Positions 47,601-61,371 are shown, numbered from the stretch's first letter. The stretch is DNA of 64,000 nucleotides from Daphnia pulex (GCF_021134715.1 NC_060027.1:3348001-3412000), one strand, 5' to 3'. Numbers and translations: made by a program. Notes: generated by a model not told the origin, from the letters alone.

Positions 47601-50600
47601 TTACCTATATCGATTGATTTATGAAATATACATTTGGGAGAGTCCGTTTTACAGTTGCAAAGCTTCCAGGAATCCTCCACGTAGTACATGTTTCTCTTCC
47701 GTACGCGCATTCCAGTTTCCCAGTTGAACCAGTTTCAAAAGACCCAATTGTTTCCAACTGACTCGGGCGGTCATAATTCCATTTCGAAAAATAAAGAGGC
47801 CCGACAAGCCAAATGCGGGATGGTTTAACAACTTCCTGCGCCTCACAAATCTAAAATTCCACCAACTTGTAGATACACAAAAGAATCCCTGTATAGTTCC
47901 TTAACTACTTGCTCTCCTTTGTAACTCTACAACTTCATATCCATCCAATTTCCGCATACACTCTTGTGTGTGTGCAGTAGTGGCCGCTATAACCTGGTTA
48001 GAGAAGGAAAATAAATTCCACCCGATGGGGGAATAACTCGGCGACAGAAAAAGAATCTCAGACGATTGTTTTTTTTTGTGTGTGGTACGTACGCGGCGGG
48101 CATTTCAAATGAGCTCGAGCGTTACAATCAAGATCACCGGCAGCAGTCTTCTTCTTTCCATTATTTTACTGCTGCTGCTGCCGACTCAGAGTTCGTCATC
48201 CAATGTGGCGACATTGTCTGAATGTCATTCAGTTAGAGTGCTCGGTCGACAGCGGTCGAAAAAGAGTTTTTCTGGTTTTTATTTATTTCGCAGAGAGAGA
48301 GGAGCCAATCCATTAAGATCAGCCATCCATCTCTTAGTCCCTTTCATAGTCGTCGCCCCCCTCCCTTCACACACACAGCCCCCCACCAATGGAATAACGA
48401 GTTAGTGTTCCCGAGTGGTCCATTAATCACGCGGACGCTTTTGCGCCAAACCTAGTCCTTCCCCCTCTCTCTAAAAAGACACAACACGCAGACACGAAAA
48501 TAGAGAGAGAAAAATAAAATAAAAAAACCTGTATGGAGGATTAGCAAAGGGCCATCGATATTCTAGAGCCAAGACAAAAAAAGAAAACGAGCCAACACAT
48601 TGTGTGTGTTCGTGATTATAGAGCTCCCGTTCAATCGAAGAGCTCTCTCTCTCTCCTGAATCAAAAGAAAAACAAGTTGGAACAAGGGGGCATCGGGAAA
48701 CGAGAAAAGAATTCCCATCGCATTCCAATCGAAACCCAAAAAAGAAAGAAGAAGAAGAATGCAGACGATCCAGCAGCTACAGACGACAATTATGTCGTAA
48801 TGACGTAACGCTACCAGCGACCAATCTAGCAATAAATCATCAAATTCGTCCACTTTTGATACAATTCCAAAATCACGAGAATGCGAAAAAAACACAAAAA
48901 ACATGTTCTCCTTCTTTTAGGTTTTGAACCAGAGCTCGTGGTCAAGCACAGATTGTGGGCCCTCGAAAAAAGATGGAGATATAGCGCGCACCTACTGTAG
49001 ACATTCCTTCAATCTTTGATCTCGTTTCTGGTTATTTTTCCCCCTTCCTGGCTACAATTTCTCTGAAATATTCAAATGATGATCGAGTGGAGAAAATCAC
49101 AAAAAAAAACTAGTTCTCCTTTACTGGAAATTTTATTTTTTGGGGAGAAAAATAAAATAAAACAAATTCTTTTATTTTTTTGTTTCGATTTCTCAGCGGC
49201 AGCTCCCGCACTTCCCGCTGTGCGTGACACGCGCTGGCATACACCGATAGCTAAAAACCCCTCCGCCATTGACTTGTCCATCACAAGATGGAATGCTCTT
49301 CTGTTACGGGGTTACAGAGAAGAGGCGGCACAACACAAGCCGGGCGGCTTTCAAGACACAACAAGAAGGAACTGGTGGGGAACGAAAAAAAAAAGACAAG
49401 ATTTTTGTGTTCTTCTTTCTTTTTGTGTCTACTTCTCCACCGTTTGACCCCCCCACCTGCTGTTTGCCGACCTCCTGTACAAGGGACAATCCAAGAGAGA
49501 GAAGAGGAAACAAGTTGACTGTTGTATTGATTGCAGTGGTGCTACGAAGGAAAAAAAGAAAATAACTTCCAGGTCAGTCCAGTTCAGTGTGTTCTTCAAT
49601 TATTGAAAATCTCCCGCAGAGTTAAAGTAAAAAGAAAGCGACTCTCTCAAATTATCTATTGGAATGTGTTTCTCTTTTTTAACATATTCAACACACAATA
49701 ACAAACCAATCAGAGAGCCCAAAAAGAGAAGAGTATAGAGGGTAGGTAAGGAGGATGTTTCCACTGAGCGCGGGGGGATATGATTAAGAGCAAGAAGGGC
49801 GCGGACAGTCAGAGAGAGAGAGAGTCTTTTACGTGCGCCGGAAAGGTCAGAATGAACCGAAAAAACATCAAGATGATGATGAAGGAGTAGCAGAATGAAA
49901 AGAGCTGGTGTTGTTGTGTACTACTACTACTTGGCGGTGGAGAGGGAATAATAATTTCCAAAGAATGCAAACAACCGGTGGCGACTCTCTGGCCCAAAAC
50001 AAAAATTTAAAGGAATGTCCGTCTTATTTTTTTGGGGTTTTGTTTTACTTTTTAGACATTTCGTTGCTCAAAGAAAAATGGCTTTCGGCCGGATGCAATC
50101 AAAACCAAGGAGGAGGAGAAAATAGTATGCGCCTTCTCTTGTTTGAAATAATAAAATCCTCACTTTCAAAACTAGCGGGCAAAATAGGAGGTGTTAAAAC
50201 TAACACGGGCCGAGAAATGTGTCAACGTTGTAGAAAGAAAAAAAGAGAAAATTCTGAAAAAGAAAAAAGTTAAAAAAAAAGGGCGCGAGCGTTTAAAGAC
50301 GCGTGTTGATTTGCTTGTTTGATTGTGTGTTGTGTGTGTGGGTCGTGAAATGTTTGACTTGGAATTCATTTTCCCACGACGCATTTTTCTCTCCTTTTTT
50401 AAAAAAAAATATTATCCCCTTTTCTTCATTCAATTTTCAAGAAAACAACGATAAAGACTTATACTATCGATGATACAAGATGACCGGCCAATTTTTATTT
50501 TGTTCCAGGGGTGAAATGGCGCATTCCAAAATAAATAAGAAATATTTCTTTTTAAGAAAAAAGGGGCCCAGCTATATGAGGAGGGTGAATTAACAATCAG

Positions 50601-53600
50601 AAAAAAGAGCTTCCCTTTGTTAATAAATAATGATGAAACTTTTTCTCCCATTCAGGATTTTCCGGACGGAAATGAGGAGAGGGGTTCATTAGGCTCGATC
50701 ATTAATTCCATGTGAGTGTGTGTTTGTCGGGAAACCGCAACCATGGGGAGACAATATCACGACCAACCAATTCGTGAGTGTAAACTACAAATAAATCACA
50801 CGTCTATTCGGATGGAGATTACTCCTCCCCTCACAAACAAAACGATTGGATGTTGCGAATCTGTGTCACACATTCGAGTGTACAAAAGAGCCGAACAGTT
50901 TGTAGACAAGAGGGGAAACAAGAGTCTGAAGAATGGAATGAAATAAAAATAAGAAACACATTAAAAATGGGGGGGTACCAAACTAAAAAAAAATATATAG
51001 GAGGAAACATAAAAAGATCTCAACTTTCTTTTTGGTTCCATGGCGTTTTTCGGACTCTCTAATTATTGTCGGTGGGTCTCTATCCTTCTTTAAGAAAAAA
51101 AAAAAAAAGAGCAACCTATTTCGATATTCCAAGATGAAGGGAGAGACCTTTTTTTCTTTCTGGGAAAACAGAAAAATATTTTTTTCCGGAAATTTATTTA
51201 TTTTTCTAGGAGATTTATCCCATTTTTTCATCTTCTTTGGATTGCGTTTTACCTTGGAACCTGTCGCTCTGCTTTGTAATTAGGAAACAAAAGTATTCAT
51301 AAAGAGAGACCCCCGACTAGCCGATCCTGCTTCATCATCGTCTATGGCAGAGCTTATACAACACATCAAGCGTGTTGACACACTGGAAGGAAAACACAAG
51401 CGGAGAGAGAAAAAAAGATTTTCGAATAATAATCATAATCATAATAAAAGAACGATTTCGTCAAACAGCGGGGCGGATCTTGGGTGCCAAGGACTCGCCG
51501 GCACTCTCAACATCTTATACACTATACCAATATTCCATTAACAAGGCGCGATTTCTCTCCATGTGCGTTTCTTGGACGTCGAAGTTTTGACACACAAAAA
51601 AAAATTGAATGAATGGACACTTTTTTTCTTTCTCTATTTTAAATTTTCACACGTTATTGTTTTTGACGTCTCTTTTGTTACGAGCTCATAAAAAACAAAA
51701 CAACAAAAATTCTCTTATGGAAGAAGTACCGCCAGTCTAGACGAATAAAAATGAGCTCGAGGAACAAAAACAAACATCACGCAAGAAAAATAAAGGAAGC
51801 GCGAAATTCGAAACGATTATGAATCATTCAGACACAAAAAAAGGCTAATAACAACATCATCGTTCAGAGAGAGAGAAAAGAAGAAGAAGACTGGTCGCTC
51901 GTTATTAGACTATTAAATGTCTTGTTGTTGTTATAAATAATCACGGCAATTCAAAAAAATGTTTTGGAAGGTAGCGCGCGGCCAGCTTCCATCCACCGTC
52001 AGTTTGTCTAGTTGGAAAATGATGGACCGACCACTTTATTATTTTTTTTTTTTTTACAAACGGCATCATTAAAGATTTCTTATGCTTCTTCTTTTAGAAA
52101 CGCAATATAAGAGAGGGGGGAAACAAATGGACGGTTGGAATCAATTATTCTTAATTAAATCTTTATCTACGGATTACGATCAAATGGGTAAGACCAGGCG
52201 GGGGGCTGCCCCCCTCGCCCACAGAGAGAGAAAAAAAAAATTTCAAATAAATAAAATATCTAAAGAAAAACCGGTTCTAACGTGATGGAACGCAAAAGAC
52301 TTTTTGAATTTTTTTTTGTGGGTTCTCCGATAGATTTTTGTGCGCAGCTATCTTTATAGCTGTAGCGCTCAACAGCTGTCGTCAAAATAATTTATTTGGA
52401 ATTTTTTTTTTGCTGTAGGGGGTGTTTTTCTTTTTCTTTGGAAAATAAAAATTTCTTGTGTTTTTCGCCATTAAAAAGAAATAAATAAAATTAAAAAAAA
52501 AATGAGGGAAAAGAAAAAAAAATATTTCTGAAAGCCAAATAGGATTTTCCCCAATTTTTCCTATTTGAAGAAAAGAAAAATTAAATGAGACCAGGTATGT
52601 GACAGGAGGAGGACACAAATAAAGAAAAAATAAATATATCGGAACGTGGCTCCGGCTCCATCCATCTTGTACGGAGGATTCTTTCTCAAAAGCATTATGA
52701 ATGATAAATGCTGTTTCCCGTGACAGATGGATATCCCTCTGCCTCAAAAGCAAGCCCCCTAGAACCCTATTAGGTCACAAGCTATGGCCTCATCTCTCTC
52801 CCTCATCTCCTCCTTCATTTTTCGGGGGCTCTTGTTGTTGTTGTTGAATCGTTGATGATTAACGGTATCGGATTGTGTCAACTTTTTCCCATTTAAATGC
52901 ATAAAGAAGTGGAAAAAATACTTGACACGGACGCAACAACAACACATGAATAGTGAGCCAAACAAGAATTTGTTTGGAAAATAAAAAAAGTCGAATAAAT
53001 AAATAAATAAAAATTTTTCCTTTTAAATATGAAAAAAAATAACTTTTGCCCCTTTAACTGTAAACTTCCCTTGGACAAGAAAAATATGAATGAACCGCGG
53101 GAAAGAAAAAAAAGGAAACCCTCATAAAAATGGAGGGGAAAAAGTGCAGCCACCCAAAAATAAAACCACCGCACTGCACCGGTAATGAAAATGAGGCAAT
53201 CTAAAAATGTAAATCTTTCTTCTCTCCCACTATGAAAAAGTTTTTTTTCAATTGAAAACAAAAATGTGTGTGTAAGCGGACGACATACTAACGACATCAT
53301 ACGGTGAAGAAGAAGAGGAGGAAGTGGAGGAATGCCGCCGTCACAGTCAACAATTGGTAGGCGTCTTACAGAGAGACGAAACATTCCACCAGCGCCCCCA
53401 CAACTCCTTTAACTCCTTTTCCTTTTTTTTACAAGTCTATAATAATAATAAAGAAAAAGGAGCAGAAGGGAAAAGAAGCTGGGACTGGCAGGGGGCCGGC
53501 CATCATCTCACAAGACTTCTTGGTTGCACAACACACGATTATTATTAAAGTCGACGTGCCAATGAGCCTCAAACCACAGGGCACCTACTACGACACGATA

Positions 53601-56600
53601 ATAATCATCATCACCACCACCACCACCACCACCGGTAATAATAATAAAGGGGCTCGACATAAAATAATTCAAAATGGAAACAAGAGTTTTTCTTTTCCCT
53701 TTTTAAATAGTTGTCAAAAAAGTGACTTCTCCACTTTCCCACGCTCAAAAGAGTCTCTCCATAACAAGACACACGGCCGTAAAAGAGGAGGACACAATTT
53801 AAACAAGAAAAAACGGGGTGGAAGTATATCTCTATTGGATTTCAACGATTACAATCAATCAATCAATCAAATGGTTTAATGACTTGATTTTCTCGTTTGT
53901 CAAAAGGGAAACGACAAATTCCATTCGAAGGTGGTCGAATAGGTAAAAGGCCCGTAACGAAAGCTGAAACTCGACAAGAGCTAAAGAAGAAAAACAACGA
54001 GCCGCCATCATCATCCGCCATCACAGTCAGTCGTCGCAAAAAGACTTGGTCGTTTGTCTTTTCGTTAATGGACAAGAGAAAGGATTCAAGTGGATAAGAT
54101 GTCGTGAGGGTATATAGGAGAAAAGCTAAGGTAAATGCCAAAAAACTGTCTCTCTCTCCAGTCTATATAAGAAGAAGAGGACATAAAAAAAAGAGACGTG
54201 ACGTCACCAAGAGAATGTTCATTCATTGTCCCCTCAATCCCTTTTTTGTCTCGTCAAGAAAAACCAAATTCCTTTCCCGATTGTTTTCGGTTCAAATAAA
54301 TAAAAAAAAACAAGTCTGGTTTTTATTTTATTTTTTTTGGGTGGCTGTTGTGACAATCATGGCCGTCATCATCACCAGGTATCGCAAGCCAAGGCAATAA
54401 TAATCAAATAACATTCTTTTTATTGTGTCTCTCTCTGTGTGTGTGTGTGTGATTGAATACTTTCGAATACAAAAGGAGGTCCTTCAAGAACGACGAACCC
54501 GAATGGCAGGTTCAGGTCCAGCGAATATTATTTCTTCTTCTTCTTTTTATTGTTTAAAAAAGAAGAAAAAGAAGAAGACAACGAGAAAACAACAATGTTT
54601 GTTGTGTTATATTACCTACAGGATTGTGTCTATCTCTTTTTTCTTTCAAAAGGTTATTTTTATTTTCAACTTTAAGCCACCCCGAATTCTATTCAAATGC
54701 GACAGACCGAAGCCCCCCGCAATCTACGAAAAATCAAGAGCTCTCTACAATGATGAAATGAAATGGCGCCTTTATTGTTCAAAGTTGACGGGACGGGGTC
54801 ACACCGAAAGAAACAAATAATACGCCAAAAAAGAATTGAGTTGGTTATTATTATTAGACTGAGAAAACTATTTCTCTTGTGTCTAGTATCAAGTTTGACT
54901 TTTAAGAGAGGAGGACCCTACAAGGAATTTTGTGTTTGGTGTGGACCACCGCACTTTTGGATCCGCACCGGAGCATTTTCAGAATTTCTTTTGTTTGGCT
55001 CGGCAAATGGCCTTAAGTCAAAAATTGAGCCGTCAAGTCCGTGTCGGGACATTTGGCAAGCGCAATGAAAAAGCAAGGAGGAGGAGGAGGAATGCGCAAT
55101 TGTTTGAACTCAAAAGAGAAGGTGAGATGCTTAAATTTTAAAAGATTGACTTACCGGACGATGTTGGGGTGTTCGTACTTTTCCATCTGTTTGAGTAGGG
55201 AAATCTCCCGGAGCGTCGACATGGGCACGCCCTCTTCCGTCAGCGGCACCCGCACCTTCTTAAGCGCCACCATTTGACCCTCGTTGGCCGTATCCCGGGC
55301 CTTGTACACCGTTCCATAGGCTCCTGTTTTTATGCGCGCGATACAAATCAAACGAAATAAATCATCAAAATTGCTCAGTCAAAAACAAAAAAACAGAAAA
55401 ATAGAAAAAAAAAAAGTGAGAGAGAAATGACGGCCTCGTCACGGATAGTTGGACATGTTATGCAAATGCAAATAGCTGCGACTTTTGGAACGGCTTCGTG
55501 ACTACTGGAACGGGTTATAAAAAGAATGGAATAAATATATATCATTGGACGCCAAAGGGGGTGAACTGAACCTCTCTCTCTCTCAATCTATAACTAACTA
55601 CCAGCATCTTGAAAAGAGTTTTTCGGACATTGCCAACATTCCAGTCCTCATTCCCATCCATCCAGATTAAACGAAAAGGAGTCAAAAGCCACCCACCCAC
55701 CCAACCTCGGACGAGGAATCTCATCACTTGATACAGGATAGAAAAAAATAGCCTGCAGGAGGTCGATAATATGGAACAAATCAGAAGAAAACGAATTTCA
55801 TCAAGTCTCACATTTGAAGAGATTTAGAGCATTAAACAGGTTTCATCTTCTTTGTCTCGAATGTCTGTCTATTTTGTCTGTCTCATAACAGCGAATTCGC
55901 CTAATCACAACAACAACTAGAGACACAGACAACCTGCACAACATTTGCCAAGGACCTCAACTGGTCCAATATTTCCAATTTCGCAAACTGGACGAACAAC
56001 GTGTGGATTATTCTAAAATAAGAACTGAATAGCCCACCCATTCTCCTTGAACGAGGAAAAAGAATTGACTTAATACAGGCAAAACCATTCCAATGAAAAC
56101 GAATTTCATCAGTCTGACATTTAAAGAGATTTCGAGCATTAAACAGGTTTCATCTTCGTCCACGAATGTTTGAAAATGTCCGTCTCATAACAACGAATTC
56201 GCCTAATCACAACAACTAGAGACACAGACAGAGGACCCAAGGACCTCAACTGGTCCAACATTTCCAATTTCGTTAACTGGACGAACAATGTGCGAAGGCT
56301 CCTTTTTTACATCAGTCTGCCAAATCATTCCGCATTTCAATCGAACAAAATGAATGTAACCTCAAAAGATATTCGATATTCTCAGATATTCTGAGTGGCC
56401 AAAGACAATCAGTGACGTCGAGTGGATCGCAAACGAATTGATGAGCAAAGATTCGGGATTAACGACGCGCGGCACAACCACAACGCAAGAGTTCAAACGA
56501 AATCATTTCGCAGAATAGACAAAAGCGTCAAAGATAATGCGCCCATCTGCCCATCTGCCTCCCCCTGAACAATTGTCGTATTTCTTCTTTCTGTCTATCA

Positions 56601-59189
56601 AAACACAAAAGAAAAGAAGAAGAATAAAACTTTCTTATCGTCTATGAGGGTCGCCTTTCGGCGACGAGGCCAGAAAATAAAACAAAAACACACCAAGAAA
56701 AAAAGAAGAAGAGATGCGAGAAAATTCCGACAGGCAGGTGCGAATCCCCCCGTCTCCCTTTTTTTCTTTTTCAAAAAAAAAGGAGACAAAGGCCAACAGT
56801 TGAGTAATAACGAGGTAGCAGATGTTTTCGTGTCCTTCCCGAAAAGATGTGTGTGTTTTCTTTTTAGAATCTCTTCTCTCAACCTCGTTCCTCCTTTTTT
56901 TTCTCTCTGATGGGGGTTTTAAATTAACACAACAATGAGGTGGCCGTGCAGTGCTGGTGCTCACGCAATACACCCAGGCAAGTAATATAGTCACGTGACG
57001 GTTGACACACACAAGGCAGATGTGGTTCTTCTGATGAGGGATGTGCTTATTATAAATACTGTCCAGGTGTTGTGTGTATATATATACAAGGGGAGAGAGA
57101 GAGAAAGTAAGGGGGGTTGGCGCGCCATTCAAACGAGAAAAAACTCAAATTCACTCACGGCTTTAAAAAAAAAAAAAAAACAGACGCATGATAGAAAGAG
57201 GGGGTGAAAGATGGGGAAATGTACACGACCCTAAACTTGTTGAACCGGAAACAGCTGACACCGATCCCTTCGTTGTTTTTTAATAGTTTTTGTTTGTTGG
57301 AGAAATCGGAACTCGCGATTGGAATTTCCGATCCGCAGGGAATCGTCAAAATTCTTACGACTAATAAGCGAAAAAATGTCTGCCCTTTTCTTTTACTTTT
57401 CATTTCGCATCCCCCTCGGTACAGAAATTCCTGGGCGAAATTCCATCGGAAATGCTATCCGCTCACGATTCTCTTTATTCCGTGTTATTTCGGCAACACA
57501 TTATAGATCCATTAGGAGCTCAATCGATCAAACGATGATCAATGGAATTTTCTTTCGACTTTTGGGAAATGTGTCTGACCTCTTTAACGTCAAAACTTTA
57601 CTATTTTTTTCCACCAGGGGATTTTCTATCTCTGATATTTTTGCAGAATAATGTTCCAATGATGTGCACCTCTGGAAGAAGAAAAAAGTAAAGTAAGAGG
57701 AGGGGGATATCGAGGGCAAAGAACCTTCTTTCACAAGAAGATGGATCTTTTCTTTTCTTTTTTTCCTAAAGAGAGGGGGGAAAACTCGGGGGGTTGTTGT
57801 TGAATCCCTACCAATAGTTTTCTGTATAGAAGTACAGAGAGGAGGGACGGTATTGTGGAATTCTTTATTCCTCCCCAAAAAATCTTTTTTCAACCGAAAG
57901 TCTATACCCAAAAGCAATGACTAAGGGCGAAAAAAAAAACCGAATTTCTCGGTGATTGGGGTAAACATGAAAATATTCCAATTTTTGCAATCCGTCGTCT
58001 ACCTGTTGGAATGATGCAAAAATATGATGAAGTAGCGAAAAAAGTAAAAAACCAACATTAATAATATATCTCTTCATAGCTCGGGGATTTTTTAAAAATT
58101 TTCATTAAAACAACTTTGGCCAAGAAGACTTTGTTGCTCTCCCAGGTAAAAACAGTTCAGGTCAGAATATACACATTCCTCGGCTACTTTATTTTATATA
58201 CGCCATCCCCACCCCCCTTTCGCCCTAATATAAACCCCCCCCCCCCAAAAAAAAAACCCAAAGAATAGAGAAAAAACCGCCCTAAATAAAAATTCGATGA
58301 AAGAAGAAGAATGCCAAAAAAATCCCTAGCTAGGTCTCTTACATGGCCATACTTTATTATTATATAGAACAGCCGATGTACAAGTAGTGTAGGTCCCCCC
58401 CTTCTTTTTCTTCTGGTGGGGGTAGTTATTTTTATATCTATATATACACACAGCAAGTATACACACATATAGACCTAACCTAGTATAGAATAGGTCTTTT
58501 CATAAGAAACCCTATATACATATAGAATCCCTATTGAATCAACCCCCCAATACTACAAGTCTAACGGGAACAAGGGGTGGAAAACGGTTGCGCAACCTAC
58601 TGTACTTGTACGTAATAATAATAAAAAGAAATACAAGTAGGCTTTTTATTCTCGAGCTTCTCTTATGGCTCCTTTATTATATATATACGTGTACTACGAC
58701 CCCGTAAGGAGAGACATTCCTCACTTTCCTGTTCTGATATCCCCAAAAAAGCTCTTTGCCTCCTCTATCTCTCTATCTCAAAGATATAACTGTATTATCA
58801 CACAAAAAAATGTCCTAGTGTGGGTGGGTGGCTCGGCGTGAATGTCGAGAATGTGTTGGGGAGGCGATTTGTCCACGTCAAGTCCCGAAACGACACACAC
58901 ACAAAAAAAAGGGGGAGAAAGACTCTGCTTGACGGAAACAAGTTGATGAATAAATTCGAGCAAAGTGTTTCGAAAAATAAAAAACCCTTTTGGGATTATG
59001 TCGGCCATTTTGTTTCACTTGGTTATTATGTAACGTACCATTGCCGATGAGGGCGATTTCTTCGTAATGACTGGAATCGCCCATGGCACGCCTCTGCTGC
59101 TGTTGTTGTTGTTGTTGCTCTCCTACACCGACGACTTTGGACGACATCGAAGACTTTTTGTAAGCCATCGATCCTGCTGTGCTGGGCAT
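44610..59189 (-). CDS. Cdk4: Cyclin-dependent kinase 4/6
   Basis: Six coding exons (59039-59189, 55155-55323, 45655-45796, 45319-45486, 45069-45229, 44610-44991) join in phase to 390 residues. The N-terminal 41 residues include an 8-Gln run. The kinase domain starts [17 protein letters not shown] (glycine loop 49-54); catalytic K72, PMSTLRE cyclin helix 84-90, [16 protein letters not shown] (D176), DFG (194-196), T-loop T208 in [14 protein letters not shown], and FRRKPLFSG are diagnostic of the CDK4/6 family, which with cyclin D phosphorylates Rb in G1. Residue 209 is Ser, as in CDK6 rather than CDK4 (Pro). About 45 residues of Ser/Asp-rich tail extend beyond the kinase fold, longer than human CDK4 or CDK6. 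The two largest introns are 9.4 and 3.7 kb. Confidence 0.95.
46054..46070 (+). promoter_or_regulatory. CTCF-like motif
   Basis: CGGCAGATGGCGCCATG matches the CTCF core CCASYAGRKGGCGCY at all but one or two positions, the best such match noticed in the window. It lies about 260 bases inside Cdk4/6 intron 2, next to exon 3. Confidence 0.35.
52197..52220. repeat. Short GC-rich hairpin in Cdk4/6 intron
   Basis: GGCGGGGGGC and GCCCCCCTCGCC face each other with almost no loop, giving a very stable stem in otherwise AT-rich DNA. Function unknown. Confidence 0.5.
54436..54451. repeat. TG microsatellite
   Basis: TG dinucleotide run in Cdk4/6 intron 2. Confidence 0.7.
55700..56292. repeat. Diverged tandem duplication, about 308-bp period
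   Basis: The segment starting GAAAACGAATTTCATC occurs at 55787 and at 56095, with long shared blocks in the same order: AGCATTAAACAGGTTTCATC, GCGAATTCGCCTAATCAC or ACGAATTCGCCTAATCAC, CAAGGACCTCAACTGGTCCA and ACTGGACGAACAA. Small indels separate the copies; similarity also extends upstream to GATACAGG / AATACAGG. The palindrome AGGACCTCAACTGGTCC lies in both. Confidence 0.85.
58235..58256. repeat. C12/A10 homopolymer pair
   Basis: Twelve C residues followed directly by about ten A residues. Confidence 0.75.
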
Positions 59190-61348
59190 GACTTATTTTT
59201 GTTGCTTCTTGTGCTCAAAGACGGGGTGGAACGTGCGGGGGCCCACCAGCCGGAACTTCCGTCTTCAGAGATGACGACGACACTCCCCAACTCCTTTGCG
59301 TCGCCTCCTACACCGACAACAACCAGGAGACCATCACAGCATTAGCCAGTCCGCCTCGCCGCCATCACCTAAACAAAGAAAATGATCGATTAAAAATATG
59401 CCAAAACGATTCAATAATCGACTCGATAAACACAGATGATTATACACAAATATTCAACACATGAATCAATAAAACGGCTCCTAATTTACTCGGCAGCATC
59501 AACGTGTTTACTGGCGTCAGTTTGAATTGATTCGTCACCATCAAAAATCTATAAGCGTCCGTCTTTGAATCTCAGAATGAAAGAGCCCAGATGGACCCCA
59601 GCAAGTCTTCCATGACTGAACAAACACAGAAAAAAGGAGGAAGCCGTTTCTATACAATTCTAACGTCTCTCATTCAAAAACTTCCAGTTCCAGTAGTTTC
59701 CTTTTAAACATCTTCGCGTCTATTGTTCCAGTCACCAGAAGAAAAAAAAGTCCGATCGGATCCTCTAGCTCACAAGCAGCTGTTGCTTCTGCCTAGTTCC
59801 AACTGCTTTTTTCTTTTTCGCTCTTTCCTCTCCCCTTCCTTTGGCAAAGATGTATGAATGAATGGATGAATAGGGGGGATAAGAAATGGAAACATTTGTG
59901 AGTGTGTGTGTGTGTTTGTGTGAGGAGAGAGGAGGAACCCCACAAAGCTCTCTTTTCCAACACCCCCGGAAGCGGAGTGTTAGTAAACAGGGCTATAAGG
60001 ACAGAGGGGGTCATATCTACTGTATCTGCATCTTTCCTTTGCCTGTTTTTTTTTTTCCCCTTATATATTTTCACGGAGCATTCCGGTGTGAGTGCGGAGG
60101 AAAAAGATAGTGAGAGCCTTAAAGAGGGAAAATAAAGGTGAGGAAGAAGAAGAAGGAAAAATATACATACAAGGGAAAAAGAGAGAAAAAGACTTTGTCC
60201 AGTCATCTTATCCGGTCAAACATCTGCCCGACAAGCGCGTACCAGGTCAAACAAATATCAATGGAAACTTTATATTCTTTTAAACACAAACTTTTTCTTC
60301 TTTTACCTTTAGTTTCTAGATATTTTTACAACCTACTTCTTTTGTTTTTATCTGTCAATATAAAAACTGTACTAGCCCAAATAACCGCCAATAACGAAAA
60401 AACACATTCCTCTCTACACCGCCGACTGACTGCCCACTTAAAAATCCCAAGTCCAATTTTAATCGCTGATGGCAAATACAATTCGATTTGGATGAAAAAA
60501 TGCGTTTATCACACATCTAGATTAACGGATACGTCACACTTTTTGGTAGACGTTAATTCGTGGAAGAGATGGTTTAGTTTGCGCAGTGCGTGATATTTGT
60601 TCCACCCACCCAGGAGGCCAAAAACTGAACGAACGCCATTTTTTTAAAAATAAAAATTGGTGTGGGGGCACTGTCGTCTGCATTCACGAGATGGAAACTG
60701 ACACAAGCGCTCATAATACGCTGATAAAAACTCATGGGTAAGAGAGAGAGAATGAGTGAAATCAAACAGACGGGAGAGAGAGAGAAAGATGTGAGAAAGG
60801 CCAGACAAAACAGGGCGCCACCACATGGGGAATGGGGGGAACAGACATGTACAGACAGTCGCACAAGAGTTAATAATATAAAAAAAAAGTTGCTTGTTGA
60901 ATGTAATTTACTTATGACAAGACCAGGCCATGGCAACACGCACATGTGTCTCAATCGAGACTAAACCCTCTCACTTTGACTTCCGCATCTGATAAAAACA
61001 AAAGATCCATTTCCTCGATGTCACTGCGGGATTGACGAGATATCGAAGGTAATGCTAAGTTACTTGTTCACATTTCGGCTTAGAGAAGAAGCTGGTGCAG
61101 TTCAAATTTCCACAAGAAATCCCATCGAGATAACAACTAGACTGTAATTGATCAAATGTCCAGCGAATTTCAGCGATTAATCGAGGAAAATATCCGGACT
61201 CACGCCAGAGACACACACACACACAACGTATAGACACGTCGTGTGTATAATAATCGGCAGTGATGACGTCTATAAAGTCTCTCCCGAACGAAAATAAAAA
61301 GACAAAACTGGCTCTGGCACACACACGCCACTAGGGAAATAAAAAAAC

Positions 61349-61371
61349 AAAATGGCCGCCGCCGCCATTTT
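61349..61371. promoter_or_regulatory. Inverted YY1/Pho-type site pair
   Basis: AAAATGG (61349-61355) and CCATTTT (61365-61371) flank GCCGCC units, giving two opposed AATGGCGGC-type sites, the classic YY1 / Pleiohomeotic motif of animal promoters. A minus-strand donor-like CTC/GTGAGT lies just upstream at about 61378-61384, which suggests a transcription start here. Confidence 0.4.

Larger units (their letters stand above)
45797..55154. other. Cdk4/6 intron 2 (9.4 kb)
   Basis: Between exon 2 and exon 3 of Cdk4/6. Mostly poly-A/poly-T and CT-rich low-complexity DNA; open frames are lysine- or phenylalanine-rich artefacts. It contains a CTCF-like motif at 46054, a GC hairpin near 52197, a TG repeat near 54436 and a CpG-richer patch at 47200-47340 that could be an internal promoter. 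No nested gene could be supported. Confidence 0.55.
55324..59038. other. Cdk4/6 intron 1 (3.7 kb)
   Basis: Separates the poly-Gln/start exon from the exon completing the glycine loop. Contains a tandem duplication (55700-56292) and a C12/A10 tract (58235-58256). No supported gene. Confidence 0.6.

Noticed and set aside
55151..55351. Minus-strand ATG giving [10 protein letters not shown] before AYGTVYK as a Cdk4/6 start
   Set aside because: It reads through the intron acceptor and would lose half of the glycine loop. The exon at 59039-59189 supplies [10 protein letters not shown] in the right phase.
52382..57917. Many 90-165-codon frames rich in Phe or Lys
   Set aside because: Translations of poly-T, poly-A and CT-rich intron sequence of Cdk4/6, lacking motifs and conserved splice structure.
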